From Chloroflexota bacterium (GTDB taxonomy: Bacteria; Chloroflexota; UBA6077; JACCZL01): 64,000 nucleotides of DNA. The notes under the pieces were generated by a model, which made no database searches, was not told where the DNA came from, and saw only the letters and a list, made by a program, of their open reading frames with translations. The position numbers and the translations under genes are program-made. Of the stretch, positions 33,189-41,920 are shown piece by piece. The stretch is from positions 80,286-144,285 of the forward strand of contig JADLFM010000038.1 in the NCBI GenBank assembly GCA_020845495.1, written 5' to 3'. The first letter of the stretch is position 1; each line of letters begins with the position of its first letter.

Positions 33189-35738
33189 ATGATTCGACCT
33201 TCCCGCGTCTTCACCGTCGTCCCTCAGATTCCCGCTCCACTGGCCGGCCTCGTCGATCTGGCGTACAACCTGCGCTGGACCTGGGACCACCAGACGGCCG
33301 GACTGTTCCGCCGCCTCGATCCGGCCCGCTGGGAGTCGACGAACCACAACCCGGTGCTGCTGCTACGGACGACGGATCAGGCCCGTCTCGACGAAGCCGC
33401 TCAGGATCCCGGCTATCGCCGCGAGCTCGCCGGCGCCGCTGCCGAGCTCGCGGCGTACCTGGACGTCGACCAGGCGGAGCTCAACAGCCGGCCCCGTGTC
33501 GGCTACTTCTCGGCCGAGTTCGGTCTGGCTGAATGCCTGCCGATCTACTCGGGTGGCCTGGGTGTCCTCGCCGGCGACCATCTCAAGTCGGCGAGCGATC
33601 TCAACCTGAACCTGACCGGCGTCGGACTGTACTACCGGAACGGCTACTTTCAGCAGCGGCTCCGGCCGGATGGCTGGCAGGAAGAGTACTACCCCGACCA
33701 CCAGCCGTCCAGCCTGCCGATTCGGCCGGCGCTCGGCAAGGACGGCAAGCAGATCAAGATCGCGCTGGCCTTCCCGGGCCGCGAGTTGTTCGCTCAGGTG
33801 TGGCACGTGCAGGTCGGGCGGATCACGCTCTATCTGCTCGATACCGACCTGGAAGAGAACGCCCCATCCGACCGTGTCATCACCAGCCGGCTCTACGGCG
33901 GCGATCGAGACATGCGGATTCGCCAGGAACTGCTGCTCGGAATCGGGGGGCTGCGCGCGCTCGACGTGCTCGGCCGACGGCCTGAAGTCTGTCACATGAA
34001 TGAGGGGCACTCAGCGTTCCTTTCGCTGGAGCGTATCCGCCAGCTCATCGAGGAACACGGGCTGGGTTTTACCGAGGCGCGAGCGATGTCCGCGGCCGGT
34101 CTCGTCTTCACCACGCACACGCCGGTTGCGGCCGGGCACGACGCCTTCGAGCCGGGCACGATCGATTACTACCTGGGCGACTATTATCGCTCGCTCGGCC
34201 TGTCCCGAAGCGAGTTCATGGCGCTCGGACGGCTCCACCCGCACGATGAGGCCGAGCCGTTCTCGCTCACCATTCTGGCGCTCCGGCTCGCAGCCCGCAG
34301 CAACGGCGTGAGCCTCCTGCATGGCGACCTCTCGCGCCGGCTCTGGGGTGGCGTCTGGCCGGGCCTCGCCATCGATGAAGTGCCGATTGGGAGCGTCACG
34401 AACGGTGTGCACCTCCGCACCTGGGTCGCTCCAGAATTCAGCGAACTGCACGCTCGGATCAGGATCCCTGCAAGCTGGTCTGGCCAGCTCGAGTCGATCG
34501 AGCGGACCCAGGCCGTCGACGACCTGCCGGCACGCGACCTCTGGGAGCGCCACGAGCGGCTGCGGGGGGAACTGGTTCACTTCGCACGGGCTCGCCTCGC
34601 GACGCAGCTTGCCCGTCAGGGGGCCGGCCCCTCGGAGGTGAGTCGGACCGTCGAAGCGCTTGACTCGAAGACGCTGACGATCGGCTTCGCGCGCCGCTTT
34701 GCGGACTACAAGCGGGCGACGCTGCTGCTGCGCGACCCGGCCCGCCTGATGCGGCTGGTGAACGATCCGTATCGCCCGGTCCAGTTCATCTTCGGTGGCA
34801 AGGCCCACCCGTCGGACAACGGCGGCAAGGAGCTACTGCGCCAGTTGCTCCAGCTTTCGCGCAGCGAGGACGTCCGTGGCCGGATCATCGTCCTCGAAGA
34901 GTACGACATGGGCGTAGCGCGCCGGATGGTGCAGGGCGTGGATATCTGGCTCAATACCCCGCGTCGGCCGATGGAGGCGAGCGGCACCAGCGGCATGAAG
35001 GCGGTCGCGAACGGCGCCCTCCACGTCGGGACACTCGACGGCTGGTGGGATGAGGCGTACCGGGCTGGCCTCGGCTGGGCCATCGGCGACCGGCGCAGCT
35101 ACGACGACCTGAGCTACCAGGACTACCTGGAGAGCACCTCGCTCTACGATCTGCTCGAGCGGGAGATCGTGCCCCTCTTCTACGACCGCGACGCGAACGG
35201 GCTTCCGCTCGGCTGGATCGCTCGGATGCGGGCCTCGATGGGTGGTCTGCCACCGGTCTTCAGTAGCGATCGGATGGTGCACGACTATCTCACCCGCTTC
35301 TACGAGCCGGCCGCGCACGACGTACGCTGCCTCTCCGAGCGCGAGCTCGAGCCGGCTCGCGAAGTCGCGGCCTGGGGCACGCACGTCCTCGAGCAGTGGC
35401 CGCGCGTCCAGATCGTGCGGGTGGATGGCCTTGCCGACACGGTCAAGGCGGGCGCAGCCTTCGACGTCGAGGCGGACGTGACCCTCGGCGACCTTCAGCC
35501 GACCGAGGTCAACGTCGCCCTGGCGCTCGGTCCGGTCGATGGGGACGGCGTCCTCGACGGGTTCACGCTGACGCCGCTCGAACTACGAAAGCACGTCGGC
35601 GATGGTATGTATCGCTTTGGTGTGCGCGACGTCCGCAGTGTCCGAAGCGGGCAACATGGCTACGCGGTGCGGGTTACGCCCCACCACCCCAGCCTGCCCA
35701 TCCCGTTCCCGCTCGGCCTCGTCCGCTGGAGCGACTGA
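33189..35738 (+). CDS. glgP: Alpha-glucan (glycogen/maltodextrin) phosphorylase, DUF3417 type
   Basis: Phosphorolytically releases glucose-1-phosphate from alpha-1,4-glucans using pyridoxal phosphate. The 849-aa protein starts with a DUF3417 domain (LVDLAYNLRWTWDHQTAGLF, about 1-110). The catalytic part includes AEFGLAECLPIYSGGLGVLA, CHMNEGHSAFLSLERI, TTHTPVAAGHDAFEP, FGGKAHPSDNGGKEL and the PLP region EASGTSGMKAVANGALHVGT near residue 595. This short GlgP type is common in Chloroflexota, Actinobacteria and Archaea. The gene stands alone, convergent with the transpeptidase gene. Confidence 0.95.
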   Translation: MIRPSRVFTVVPQIPAPLAGLVDLAYNLRWTWDHQTAGLFRRLDPARWESTNHNPVLLLRTTDQARLDEAAQDPGYRRELAGAAAELAAYLDVDQAELNSRPRVGYFSAEFGLAECLPIYSGGLGVLAGDHLKSASDLNLNLTGVGLYYRNGYFQQRLRPDGWQEEYYPDHQPSSLPIRPALGKDGKQIKIALAFPGRELFAQVWHVQVGRITLYLLDTDLEENAPSDRVITSRLYGGDRDMRIRQELLLGIGGLRALDVLGRRPEVCHMNEGHSAFLSLERIRQLIEEHGLGFTEARAMSAAGLVFTTHTPVAAGHDAFEPGTIDYYLGDYYRSLGLSRSEFMALGRLHPHDEAEPFSLTILALRLAARSNGVSLLHGDLSRRLWGGVWPGLAIDEVPIGSVTNGVHLRTWVAPEFSELHARIRIPASWSGQLESIERTQAVDDLPARDLWERHERLRGELVHFARARLATQLARQGAGPSEVSRTVEALDSKTLTIGFARRFADYKRATLLLRDPARLMRLVNDPYRPVQFIFGGKAHPSDNGGKELLRQLLQLSRSEDVRGRIIVLEEYDMGVARRMVQGVDIWLNTPRRPMEASGTSGMKAVANGALHVGTLDGWWDEAYRAGLGWAIGDRRSYDDLSYQDYLESTSLYDLLEREIVPLFYDRDANGLPLGWIARMRASMGGLPPVFSSDRMVHDYLTRFYEPAAHDVRCLSERELEPAREVAAWGTHVLEQWPRVQIVRVDGLADTVKAGAAFDVEADVTLGDLQPTEVNVALALGPVDGDGVLDGFTLTPLELRKHVGDGMYRFGVRDVRSVRSGQHGYAVRVTPHHPSLPIPFPLGLVRWSD

Positions 35739-35784
35739 GCGGCGAGTGACGAACGGTGAGTAAAGCCACTCACCGCTCGCCGCT
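35739..35784. terminator. Bidirectional hairpin between glgP and the L,D-transpeptidase gene
   Basis: Nested stems: inner GGTGAGT/ACTCACC (35755-35761 with 35768-35774) and outer GCGGCGAG/CTCGCCGC (35739-35746 with 35777-35784). It fills the gap between two convergent genes, so it may end both transcripts. Confidence 0.55.
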
Positions 35785-35786
35785 CG

Positions 35787-37511
35787 TCAGTAGTGGATCG
35801 TGATCCGAGTGCCCTCCGGCGCCCAGTCGAACAGGGTCTTGGCGTCAGCATCGGTCAGGCTGACGCAGCCGTTGCTGCCGGGTGCCCCGAAGTTCGCACG
35901 CCAATAGGCGCCGTGAATCGTGTAATCGCCCATGAAGGCCAGCACCCAACGGACGTCCGGGATGTCGTAGGTCGAGCCGCTGACGTTGGTACCCCGGAAA
36001 CGCGCTACCGGCATCTTGTACTCGACCGCGAACTCGCCAAGCGGTGTGTCTGCGCCGGGAACGCCCGTGGCTATGGAGAACGTGCGGACGACCCGCCCTT
36101 CCTGATAGAGCGTCATCATCTGGTGGGTCACGTCTACGTCGATGAGCTTGTCCGACTCAGTCAGGAACGCGAGCGCCAGAGAACCATCGATGTAGCTTCC
36201 GGAGGTCGAGCGCGGGCCGTCCGGGCCGGCTCGGACCTTGACCGTCACTTCGGTGTTGAATGGCAGGGCTCGGAGCGGATTGAAGCGGACATGCCGGTCA
36301 TCGAGCCACTCCCAACGGCCTGCCACCGGCGGATCGAGCGCGAGCGCGCTGGCGGCGCGGCGGCGGTCCCGGATCGGCTGGCTGAAGACGAGCGTTGGGC
36401 GGGCCTTCGTCGAAACGCGCGGGCCGCTCTCGCCCATGTCCAGCGCCTCGACGGCGAGCGCATCCGGCGTCTTGACGTGGACGATCGGTTGCCCGTCGAG
36501 CGGCGCGCCGTCGCGCGAGACGGCTTCACGCACCGTGACGGTGTAGGTTGTCCCCTGGGACAGTTGGTCGAGTGTGACGTCAATGGCACGCGGATCCCGG
36601 CGGTCGACCTGCACGCTGCTCGCCACCGCTGGCGAGACCTCGAGCGCGACCCGGTCCACGGGAGCACTGAAGCGCAGGGTGAACGGATTGCCGAGTTCGA
36701 CTATGCGGGGGTCTTCGACGTCGTCCAGGCGCAGGCGCGACGGGTACGTGGCTGTCGTGACAATCGGCCGCTGGGTGGGGATGCCGTTGGTGCCGTGCGC
36801 GACAACCACCCGTATCTGATAGGTCGTGCCATCCGCCGGCTCGTCGACGGCGAGGAAGGACTGGCGTCGATCCGTGGTGTCGATCCAGCCACGGAACGCG
36901 ACCGGGGGCGAGACGTCGAAGCTGACGTGGTCCAGAGGCGTGTCCCAGGTAATACGTAGCGGCTCGTTCCACTTCAACCGGTACTGAGGCGCCAGCCCGA
37001 AGGGCCGCGGTGAGCGGGCGGTCGAGAAGCGTATCTCCCGCTCGATGGGGATGCGTCCTGGCCCGAGGACGGTCGGAGCGAAGGCCGTCCCTCGTACTGT
37101 CAATCGATACATCGCGTCAGGACGGAAAGTACCCTCGGCCGGCCGGATCGCGAGCTCGGATTCGTCGGGCCAGCGGCCGACTCGGGTGAGTTCGGCGCGA
37201 GCAGGAACCTCGTGCTCCACCCCAGTTCGCCCATCCGGTGCGATCGTCACCTCGACGAGCGATGCGCTCTCGAACGTGGCGCCAAACCCTGAAACGGTCG
37301 CTCGGATCTCGGCGGCCGGCTGGACGTCCGCGACACCATCCGGGAGATTGATGGCGACCTCGTGCGGTACGACTGCCGCGACGATGGTGACCGCGACGAG
37401 TATGCCGACCAGAGCGGTCAGGAGCGTTAGCCCGCCGAGCAGCAGGCGCGAGGTCAGGACGCTCGTCTCAGCCGAGGAGAACGGTCGGCGGACAAGGGTC
37501 GTTCCGATCAT
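35787..37511 (-). CDS. L,D-transpeptidase (YkuD) with Ig-like domains
   Basis: Membrane-anchored wall enzyme of 574 aa. A single N-terminal helix (LLLGGLTLLTALVGILVAVT, about 24-48) is followed by an extracellular part of repeated Big/SbsA-like beta domains (about 55-445). These have related strands such as GNPFTLRFSAPVDRVALEVS and RPTLVFSQPIRDRR. The C-terminal YkuD domain (about 450-574) has TPLGEFAVEYKM, the HGAYWRANFGAPGSNGCVSL motif with catalytic His and Cys, and ends at the last strand. It forms 3-3 cross-links or attaches proteins to peptidoglycan. No operon partner is visible. Confidence 0.92.
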   Translation of the reverse strand: MIGTTLVRRPFSSAETSVLTSRLLLGGLTLLTALVGILVAVTIVAAVVPHEVAINLPDGVADVQPAAEIRATVSGFGATFESASLVEVTIAPDGRTGVEHEVPARAELTRVGRWPDESELAIRPAEGTFRPDAMYRLTVRGTAFAPTVLGPGRIPIEREIRFSTARSPRPFGLAPQYRLKWNEPLRITWDTPLDHVSFDVSPPVAFRGWIDTTDRRQSFLAVDEPADGTTYQIRVVVAHGTNGIPTQRPIVTTATYPSRLRLDDVEDPRIVELGNPFTLRFSAPVDRVALEVSPAVASSVQVDRRDPRAIDVTLDQLSQGTTYTVTVREAVSRDGAPLDGQPIVHVKTPDALAVEALDMGESGPRVSTKARPTLVFSQPIRDRRRAASALALDPPVAGRWEWLDDRHVRFNPLRALPFNTEVTVKVRAGPDGPRSTSGSYIDGSLALAFLTESDKLIDVDVTHQMMTLYQEGRVVRTFSIATGVPGADTPLGEFAVEYKMPVARFRGTNVSGSTYDIPDVRWVLAFMGDYTIHGAYWRANFGAPGSNGCVSLTDADAKTLFDWAPEGTRITIHY

Positions 37512-37570
37512 CTCCCGCTCCAGCGCGGATGGCGACGCTCCGAGTGCATGCCTCGGGTGTGGACTGGAGA

Positions 37571-38203
37571 TCAGCCCGGGCCTGAGCCCTGTTCGGTCGA
37601 GACGCCGCAGGAGAACGTCCCGAGGTAGCCTCGCTCGTCGGCGACGAACTTGCGGCCCTCCGGGGTGTCCATCATTGCCCCGGTATAGACGTAGAACACG
37701 TAGTCACCTGGCATCAGGCTCCCTTGCGAGGGACTATTCTGGGGCCGGGTCGACCGGTTGGCGTCGGTCGGGCCATCGGCTGCGCCACGGCGCGCCTGAT
37801 TGAGGCTGTTGGCGAAGCCCTGTGCATCGGGCGACACCGCGGCGTTGAGCGCGCTCTCGAACGTCCCGCCCGGAGTCTCGGCCGTAAACGTCTGAAGGGC
37901 GGTCTGGCTCTCCAGTTCGCCGTTGTATCGAACGATGACCCCAACCGTCGTCGGAGCCGGGACACCCGCGTACTCGATCCGAAAGTAGAGCGCGGGCACG
38001 GACTCTCCGGCGTCGTGTGTCCATCGGGAGTTGACGTCGGTCAGACCGTATTCGCCAGGCTGATAGCCACATGACCCGCCAGCCGCCATGAACGTCACCT
38101 GAGCCTGCGCGGGCGTGACGAGCGCGGGCGTGACGAATACGAGCGCGACGAGCGCGGCCAGGGCCAGCATGGCGCCGGCCAGTTGCGACGCGAGGTTCAC
38201 CAT
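37571..38203 (-). CDS. Secreted protein of unrecognised family, paralogue 1
   Basis: A 210-aa exported protein. The ATG at 38203 starts MVNLASQLAGAMLALAALVA, a signal peptide ending near AQAQ. The mature part holds GGSCGYQPGEYGL, PALYFRIEYAGVPAPTTVGV, GGTFESALNAAVSPDAQGF, GSLMPGDYVFYVYTGAM and a C-terminal GYLGTFSCGVS. It shares these blocks in the same order with the next gene upstream (38421-39011), so the two are tandem paralogues. Two cysteines near the ends are conserved and may pair. The last residues beyond the shared end (TEQGSGPG) are extra. The function is unknown; there is no enzyme motif. Confidence 0.75.
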   Translation of the reverse strand: MVNLASQLAGAMLALAALVALVFVTPALVTPAQAQVTFMAAGGSCGYQPGEYGLTDVNSRWTHDAGESVPALYFRIEYAGVPAPTTVGVIVRYNGELESQTALQTFTAETPGGTFESALNAAVSPDAQGFANSLNQARRGAADGPTDANRSTRPQNSPSQGSLMPGDYVFYVYTGAMMDTPEGRKFVADERGYLGTFSCGVSTEQGSGPG

Positions 38204-38353
38204 CCAACCCCCATGCACGTCACCTGAGGCCGTGCACCATCGGTCAGGGATTCGACGCGCGGCACGCCGGGTAAGGAGACGTGCTCGCGTCCTCAGATGA
38301 GCCATCCAGTGACGAACGGAACGTTGGCGGCGTCGTGCTGCCAGTCTGAACGC

Positions 38354-38389
38354 GAAGGGAGGCTTGCCCGGCCGGGCAAGCCTCCCTTC
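38354..38389. terminator. Perfect 36-bp palindrome between the paralogous secreted genes
   Basis: An uninterrupted 18-bp inverted repeat (arms 38354-38371 and 38372-38389, starting GAAGGGAGGC) lies 32 nt past the stop of the upstream paralogue. The stem is strong, but no U-run follows. It probably ends transcription of the first gene. Confidence 0.65.
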
Positions 38390-38420
38390 AAGCCAGGGGC
38401 GTCCTGGGAGTCTCGGTGAA

Positions 38421-39011
38421 TTAGTCCGAGACGCCGCAGGTGAAGGTGCCGAGGTAGCCCGACGGCGAGGTCACGAAGACCGGGCCATTCGGGGTCTGCT
38501 CGAGCGCGCCCGTGTAGACCTGGAAGATGTAGTTGCCGGGCATCAGGCCGCCGCCACCACCGTAGCCGCTCGAGCCGGAGCCGCCAGCACCCTTCTGCGA
38601 GGTGACCGGGCCATCCGCACGGCCAGCCTTCGGGAACTGACTACCCTCAGCACCCTGTGCGGCGGGGTTGATGTTCGCTCGGACCGCGCTCTCGAACGAG
38701 CCGCCCGAACCCTGTGCCACGAACGTGGACACGCCCTGGTACGACTGCATGTCGTTGTAGTAGCGGATGATGCCGACCGTCGTCGGAGCCGGCAGGCCCG
38801 AGTAGTCGACCTTGAAGAACAGGGCCGGCGTGGTCGTTCCGCCGCCAGGGAAATCGGCAGCATCGGCATTGTCCATGGCGTAGTTGCCGACGGCCGGACC
38901 ACAACTGCCGCCGGCCTGCGCCATCTCGGCAGCGCTTACCGACGAAGCAGGGGTCACGAGCGACACGGCGGCGAGCAGCGCCGCGCCGGCGAGAGACGTG
39001 AACTTACGCAT
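38421..39011 (-). CDS. Secreted protein of unrecognised family, paralogue 2
   Basis: A 196-aa exported protein. The ATG at 39011 has a GGAGGA site 6 nt upstream and starts a signal peptide (MRKFTSLAGAALLAAVSLVT, cleavage near SAAE). Mature blocks shared with its neighbour are GGSCG, PALFFKVDYSGLPAPTTVGI, GGSFESAVRANINPAAQG, a DGP box, GLMPGNYIFQVYTGALEQTP and GYLGTFTCGVS at the very end. A Gly/Ser-rich stretch (GSGSSGYGGGGG) replaces an Asn/Ser stretch in paralogue 1. No enzyme motif is seen. A surface, adhesion or matrix role is only a guess. Confidence 0.8.
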   Translation of the reverse strand: MRKFTSLAGAALLAAVSLVTPASSVSAAEMAQAGGSCGPAVGNYAMDNADAADFPGGGTTTPALFFKVDYSGLPAPTTVGIIRYYNDMQSYQGVSTFVAQGSGGSFESAVRANINPAAQGAEGSQFPKAGRADGPVTSQKGAGGSGSSGYGGGGGLMPGNYIFQVYTGALEQTPNGPVFVTSPSGYLGTFTCGVSD

Positions 39012-39264
39012 CCAATCCTCCGAAAACGTTGAACCACAGGTTGCCGCGCTTGCGAGGGGATGTCCTGAGATGGACCTTGACCGGGAACTACCCCTGATGA
39101 CGCGTCCTAAATCCACCTCCTGCGTCCCCTCGTCCGACCTGGGTCCCGGCAGGCCGCACGGGCGCGGCGACCGTTGCCTGCCTGGGGATGGACCGGGGAG
39201 TGCTTGCGGCGTTCTCCGCCGCTGTTCCACGACACCGCGAGACTACCTGTTTGGGCTGGCGTTG

Positions 39265-40908
39265 TCAAGAGGCAGCGCGGAGGTCGTGACGGAGAATTCT
39301 GACGTTCTCACCGCTGCTGATGCGTTCGGCCGCTCGGCGTTCGAGCAGGCCCCGCACATCGTCGTCGAGTAGTTCGCCCCATTGATAGCTGCGCCCCGAG
39401 CCGATCACCCAGAGCGTGTGGCCGGTATAAGGTTGAGCGACGAGCCGGTCGAAGTCAGCGGTCGTCCGGATCAGCACCGCCCCGGTGTGCACGTCGGCGC
39501 GAACGCCGTCGACGTACGTGGTGTACTTCTCGAAGTCTTTGCTGCTGACCCAGAAGTCGACGCCGCCGACATACCAGCCGACGACAGTTGGGACGTCGGT
39601 CATGACGAGGTCGTCAGGTCCGATGCCCTGTGCTCGGACTGCGCGCAGCCACGACCCCTCGCGGGCCGAGAGTGCGGCGCGTTCGACCGCCCGCGCGATG
39701 TTCTGGTGCGCCGCGAGCATCGTCAGCAGCACGATGGCAGTCACAAGAGTAGGTGATAGCGGCCCTCCGATCTGCGACCAGCGCGGCCAGGTTCCCGACG
39801 CTCGTACCACGCCGGTCAATCCGGCGCTCGCCAGCCCCTGCACGGCCTGTGCCGCCAACACGGCCAGCACGACCAGGAGCGTGAGCCCGTAGCGCTCCTG
39901 CGGCCCGCGTGGAATGATGAAGACGGCGTGGACGAACGGAACCAGCAGTGCAAACCAGAGGATGGCGGTATCGAGGCGTCGCCGCGCGATCGCGAGCGGC
40001 AGCCCGAGGAGTGCGGCCAGGAGCAGCAGGCCGGGGCCGTCGAGGAGCATCCGGCCGTAGAACCGGAACGATGACCAGTCAGCGTGCGGACTGACGTACT
40101 CCGCAACCTCACCATACGCGCCGACGAGGCTGCTCGCACGAAGCGTCGTCACCAGCACCCAGAGCACCAGGCTGGCGGTTCCGACGATGGTGAGCGCCCC
40201 AAGCGGCGCCAACCAGGTGCGTCGCTCGCGTCGTGTCGCCCACAGCCGTGCGGCTACCTGGAGCCCGAGTGGCGCCACCAGAAAGATACCGAGCTCCTGG
40301 GTAAAGAGCGTAAGTCCGACGAGTGCGCCGCCAAGGAGTTGATCGCGCGGGCGGCCGTGTCGGTGGGCGCGCACGATGAAGAGCAGCGCTGCGCTGTAGA
40401 GCAGCACGTAGAGGGCGTAGAACCATGCCTGGCGTGACCAGACCACGAGCGAAGGGTGGCCCACGACGAACCCGGCCACGAACAGCGCGCCTACCCGGCC
40501 CGCGACCTCCCGTCCGAGCAGAAAGGCTACCGGGATGAGCGCCGCGCCGGCGAGCGTGCTGGGGAAGCGCGCCGCGAAGTCAGTCTCACCGAGGAGTGCG
40601 AATGAGGGGGCAACGGCGTAGGTCGCGAGCAACCCGCGCGTGTAGATCCAACCCGATGGTAGGCGTGGAAGGCCGTGCTCGCGAACACCTCGTGCCGCCA
40701 GCGCGAGGCGCGCCTCGTCGACGCTCAGCGTCCCATCCCAGCCCGTCAGGCCGTCGAGACGAATCCAGAGGCCGAAAGCGGTCAGCAGCAGAATCAGCCC
40801 TACCGTGGTGAACTGCCCGGCGCGCTGCCGACGAGTAGGGCCGGGGCGTGCGAACGTGGCCTCTGGATGCCCCGGTTGCCCGGCGAAGTGCCGCTCGGCG
40901 GTAGCCAT
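39265..40908 (-). CDS. Polytopic GT39-like glycosyltransferase (ArnT/PMT family)
   Basis: A 547-aa membrane protein with about ten helices. The first loop carries the acidic catalytic pair in LSVDEARLALAARG, as in dolichyl- or polyprenyl-phosphate sugar-dependent GT-C enzymes. FAARFPSTLAGAALIPVAFL and VWSRQAWFYALYVLLYSAAL are typical of the family. The C-terminal extracytoplasmic domain (about 430-547) is soluble. The acceptor is unknown. A second GT-C gene lies at 42243-43958. Confidence 0.85.
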   Translation of the reverse strand: MATAERHFAGQPGHPEATFARPGPTRRQRAGQFTTVGLILLLTAFGLWIRLDGLTGWDGTLSVDEARLALAARGVREHGLPRLPSGWIYTRGLLATYAVAPSFALLGETDFAARFPSTLAGAALIPVAFLLGREVAGRVGALFVAGFVVGHPSLVVWSRQAWFYALYVLLYSAALLFIVRAHRHGRPRDQLLGGALVGLTLFTQELGIFLVAPLGLQVAARLWATRRERRTWLAPLGALTIVGTASLVLWVLVTTLRASSLVGAYGEVAEYVSPHADWSSFRFYGRMLLDGPGLLLLAALLGLPLAIARRRLDTAILWFALLVPFVHAVFIIPRGPQERYGLTLLVVLAVLAAQAVQGLASAGLTGVVRASGTWPRWSQIGGPLSPTLVTAIVLLTMLAAHQNIARAVERAALSAREGSWLRAVRAQGIGPDDLVMTDVPTVVGWYVGGVDFWVSSKDFEKYTTYVDGVRADVHTGAVLIRTTADFDRLVAQPYTGHTLWVIGSGRSYQWGELLDDDVRGLLERRAAERISSGENVRILRHDLRAAS

Positions 40909-41193
40909 TCCGCAGAGTGTACCGGACCAGGACGGAATCGACGGAAGCGAGGTTCGCGAGACGAACGAGTGGCCGAACGTTCAGCACGATCGGGCGCTCA
41001 CCTCGATCACGGGCGATGAGGGAATGCTCGTCATCTCTCGGGTCGTGAGAGAAGCGGATCGAAATGTCTTGACGCACCCCAACCTCTGCGCTATGTTTAG
41101 ACCGCACGTCCGCTCGTGAGAATGTCCACGTGGCGGAGCGTGAGGGCGGCTGACGCCCTGTGATTCGATGCAGTGTGGAAAAGGAGCGGGCTG
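40909..41193. other. Regulatory region upstream of the small peptide gene
   Basis: 285 bases holding the promoter of the 39-aa peptide (41069-41097), and presumably that of the divergent GT39-like gene, which I cannot place. The peptide leader contains AGGGCG-loop-CGCCCT at about 41141-41157. Confidence 0.5.
41069..41097 (+). promoter_or_regulatory. Sigma-70-type promoter of the small peptide gene
   Basis: TTGACG (41069-41074) and TATGTT (41092-41097) are separated by exactly 17 nt, the best -35/-10 pair seen in the window. Predicted transcription starts near 41104, about 90 nt before the peptide ATG. Confidence 0.65.
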
Positions 41194-41313
41194 ATGCGAT
41201 ACCTGTTCGAGCTGGACGAGGGCGGCGGGGACATCATTCAGGATCCCATGGGACCCAGTGGCGACCCACTGAGCAATGATGCCGACACCGGTGCCGGCGT
41301 CGACGACGACTAG
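41194..41313 (+). CDS. 39-residue acidic peptide of unknown function
   Basis: A short gene delimited by clear signals: a consensus-like promoter, AAGGAG 8 nt before the ATG, and two hairpins after the stop. The peptide begins MRYLFELDEGGGDIIQDP and ends TGAGVDDD. It has at least ten acidic residues, one basic residue and no cysteine, so it is neither a typical toxin nor a secreted peptide. A short leader-like N-terminus and a Gly/Asp/Ser C-terminal part would fit a RiPP precursor, but no maturation enzyme is nearby. It could also be a small regulatory or inhibitor protein. The gene signals are seen; the function is not. Confidence 0.65.
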   Translation: MRYLFELDEGGGDIIQDPMGPSGDPLSNDADTGAGVDDD

Positions 41314-41319
41314 CACGGC

Positions 41320-41379
41320 AAGAGACCCGTTCGGGGCTCTTTGAATTCAACACGGGCCACGGCAACTGCCGTGGCCCGT
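41320..41379 (+). terminator. Double terminator after the small peptide gene
   Basis: First stem: AGAGACCC-GTTC-GGGGCTCT (41321-41340) with one mismatch, followed by TTTGAATT. Second stem: a 12-bp perfect arm (41352-41363 with 41368-41379), loop AACT, followed by the AT-rich TCTATATCTC. Together they make a convincing intrinsic terminator. Confidence 0.75.
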
Positions 41380-41479
41380 ATCTATATCTCGTGTCCACAA
41401 TGTGGAGCGACGTGCGTCAGCTACCGTACTCCTCTCGTATGCGGAGATGCCCGGTCGTGCGTGACCGGGTATCCCGCAC

Positions 41480-41501
41480 CCTGATGAGCAATAGCATCAG
41501 G
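41480..41501 (-). terminator. Hairpin after the secreted Gly/Ser/Asn-rich gene
   Basis: CCTGATG (41480-41486) pairs with CATCAGG (41495-41501), 24 nt past the stop of the minus-strand gene. A second stem CCCGGTC/GACCGGG lies just beyond at about 41449-41468. They probably end that transcript. Confidence 0.45.
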
Positions 41502-41524
41502 TGATAACACCAGGAGAGTGACAC

Positions 41525-41920
41525 TTAGCTGGCCGGCGAGTTCGGATTGTCGCCACCGTTTGCGCTCTGATCGTCACTCGAGACCTGCCACTGCTGGTTG
41601 CCAAGCCCCTCACCGATACCACCCTGGAAGTTACCCGACGTGTATGAGCCGAGGCCGGTAGCCGCGCTGCCGCTGGCCGCGCCACCCGAGCCAATGCTCG
41701 AGTTCACGGTACCGATGCCGGGGTTCGTGAAATCGTGGCCGAGCGCCTGGTTCTGGATTCCACTGTTGAACTGCTCCGCCGGGGTGACGACAATGCCGCT
41801 TGGACCATCTGGGCTGATATTGAGCGCTTGGGCAAACGCCGGAGCGCTCAACCCAAACGATCCACCAACGAGCATCAGGCTGACTCCCGCGCTCAGTAAC
41901 GACCTCTTGATGGCGTTCAT
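41525..41920 (-). CDS. Secreted Gly/Ser/Asn-rich protein of unknown function
   Basis: A 131-aa exported protein. The ATG at 41920 has AAGGAG 6 nt upstream and opens a signal peptide (MNAIKRSLLSAGVSLMLVGG, cleavage near APAFAQA). The mature part is low complexity: Gly, Ser, Asn and Gln with few charges (GIGTVNSSIGSGGAASGSAA and QSANGGDNPNSPAS at the end). This composition suits a surface, fibre or spore-coat-like protein. Two perfect 13-bp direct repeats lie in its leader (41943-41968). I recognise no family. Confidence 0.75.
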   Translation of the reverse strand: MNAIKRSLLSAGVSLMLVGGSFGLSAPAFAQALNISPDGPSGIVVTPAEQFNSGIQNQALGHDFTNPGIGTVNSSIGSGGAASGSAATGLGSYTSGNFQGGIGEGLGNQQWQVSSDDQSANGGDNPNSPAS

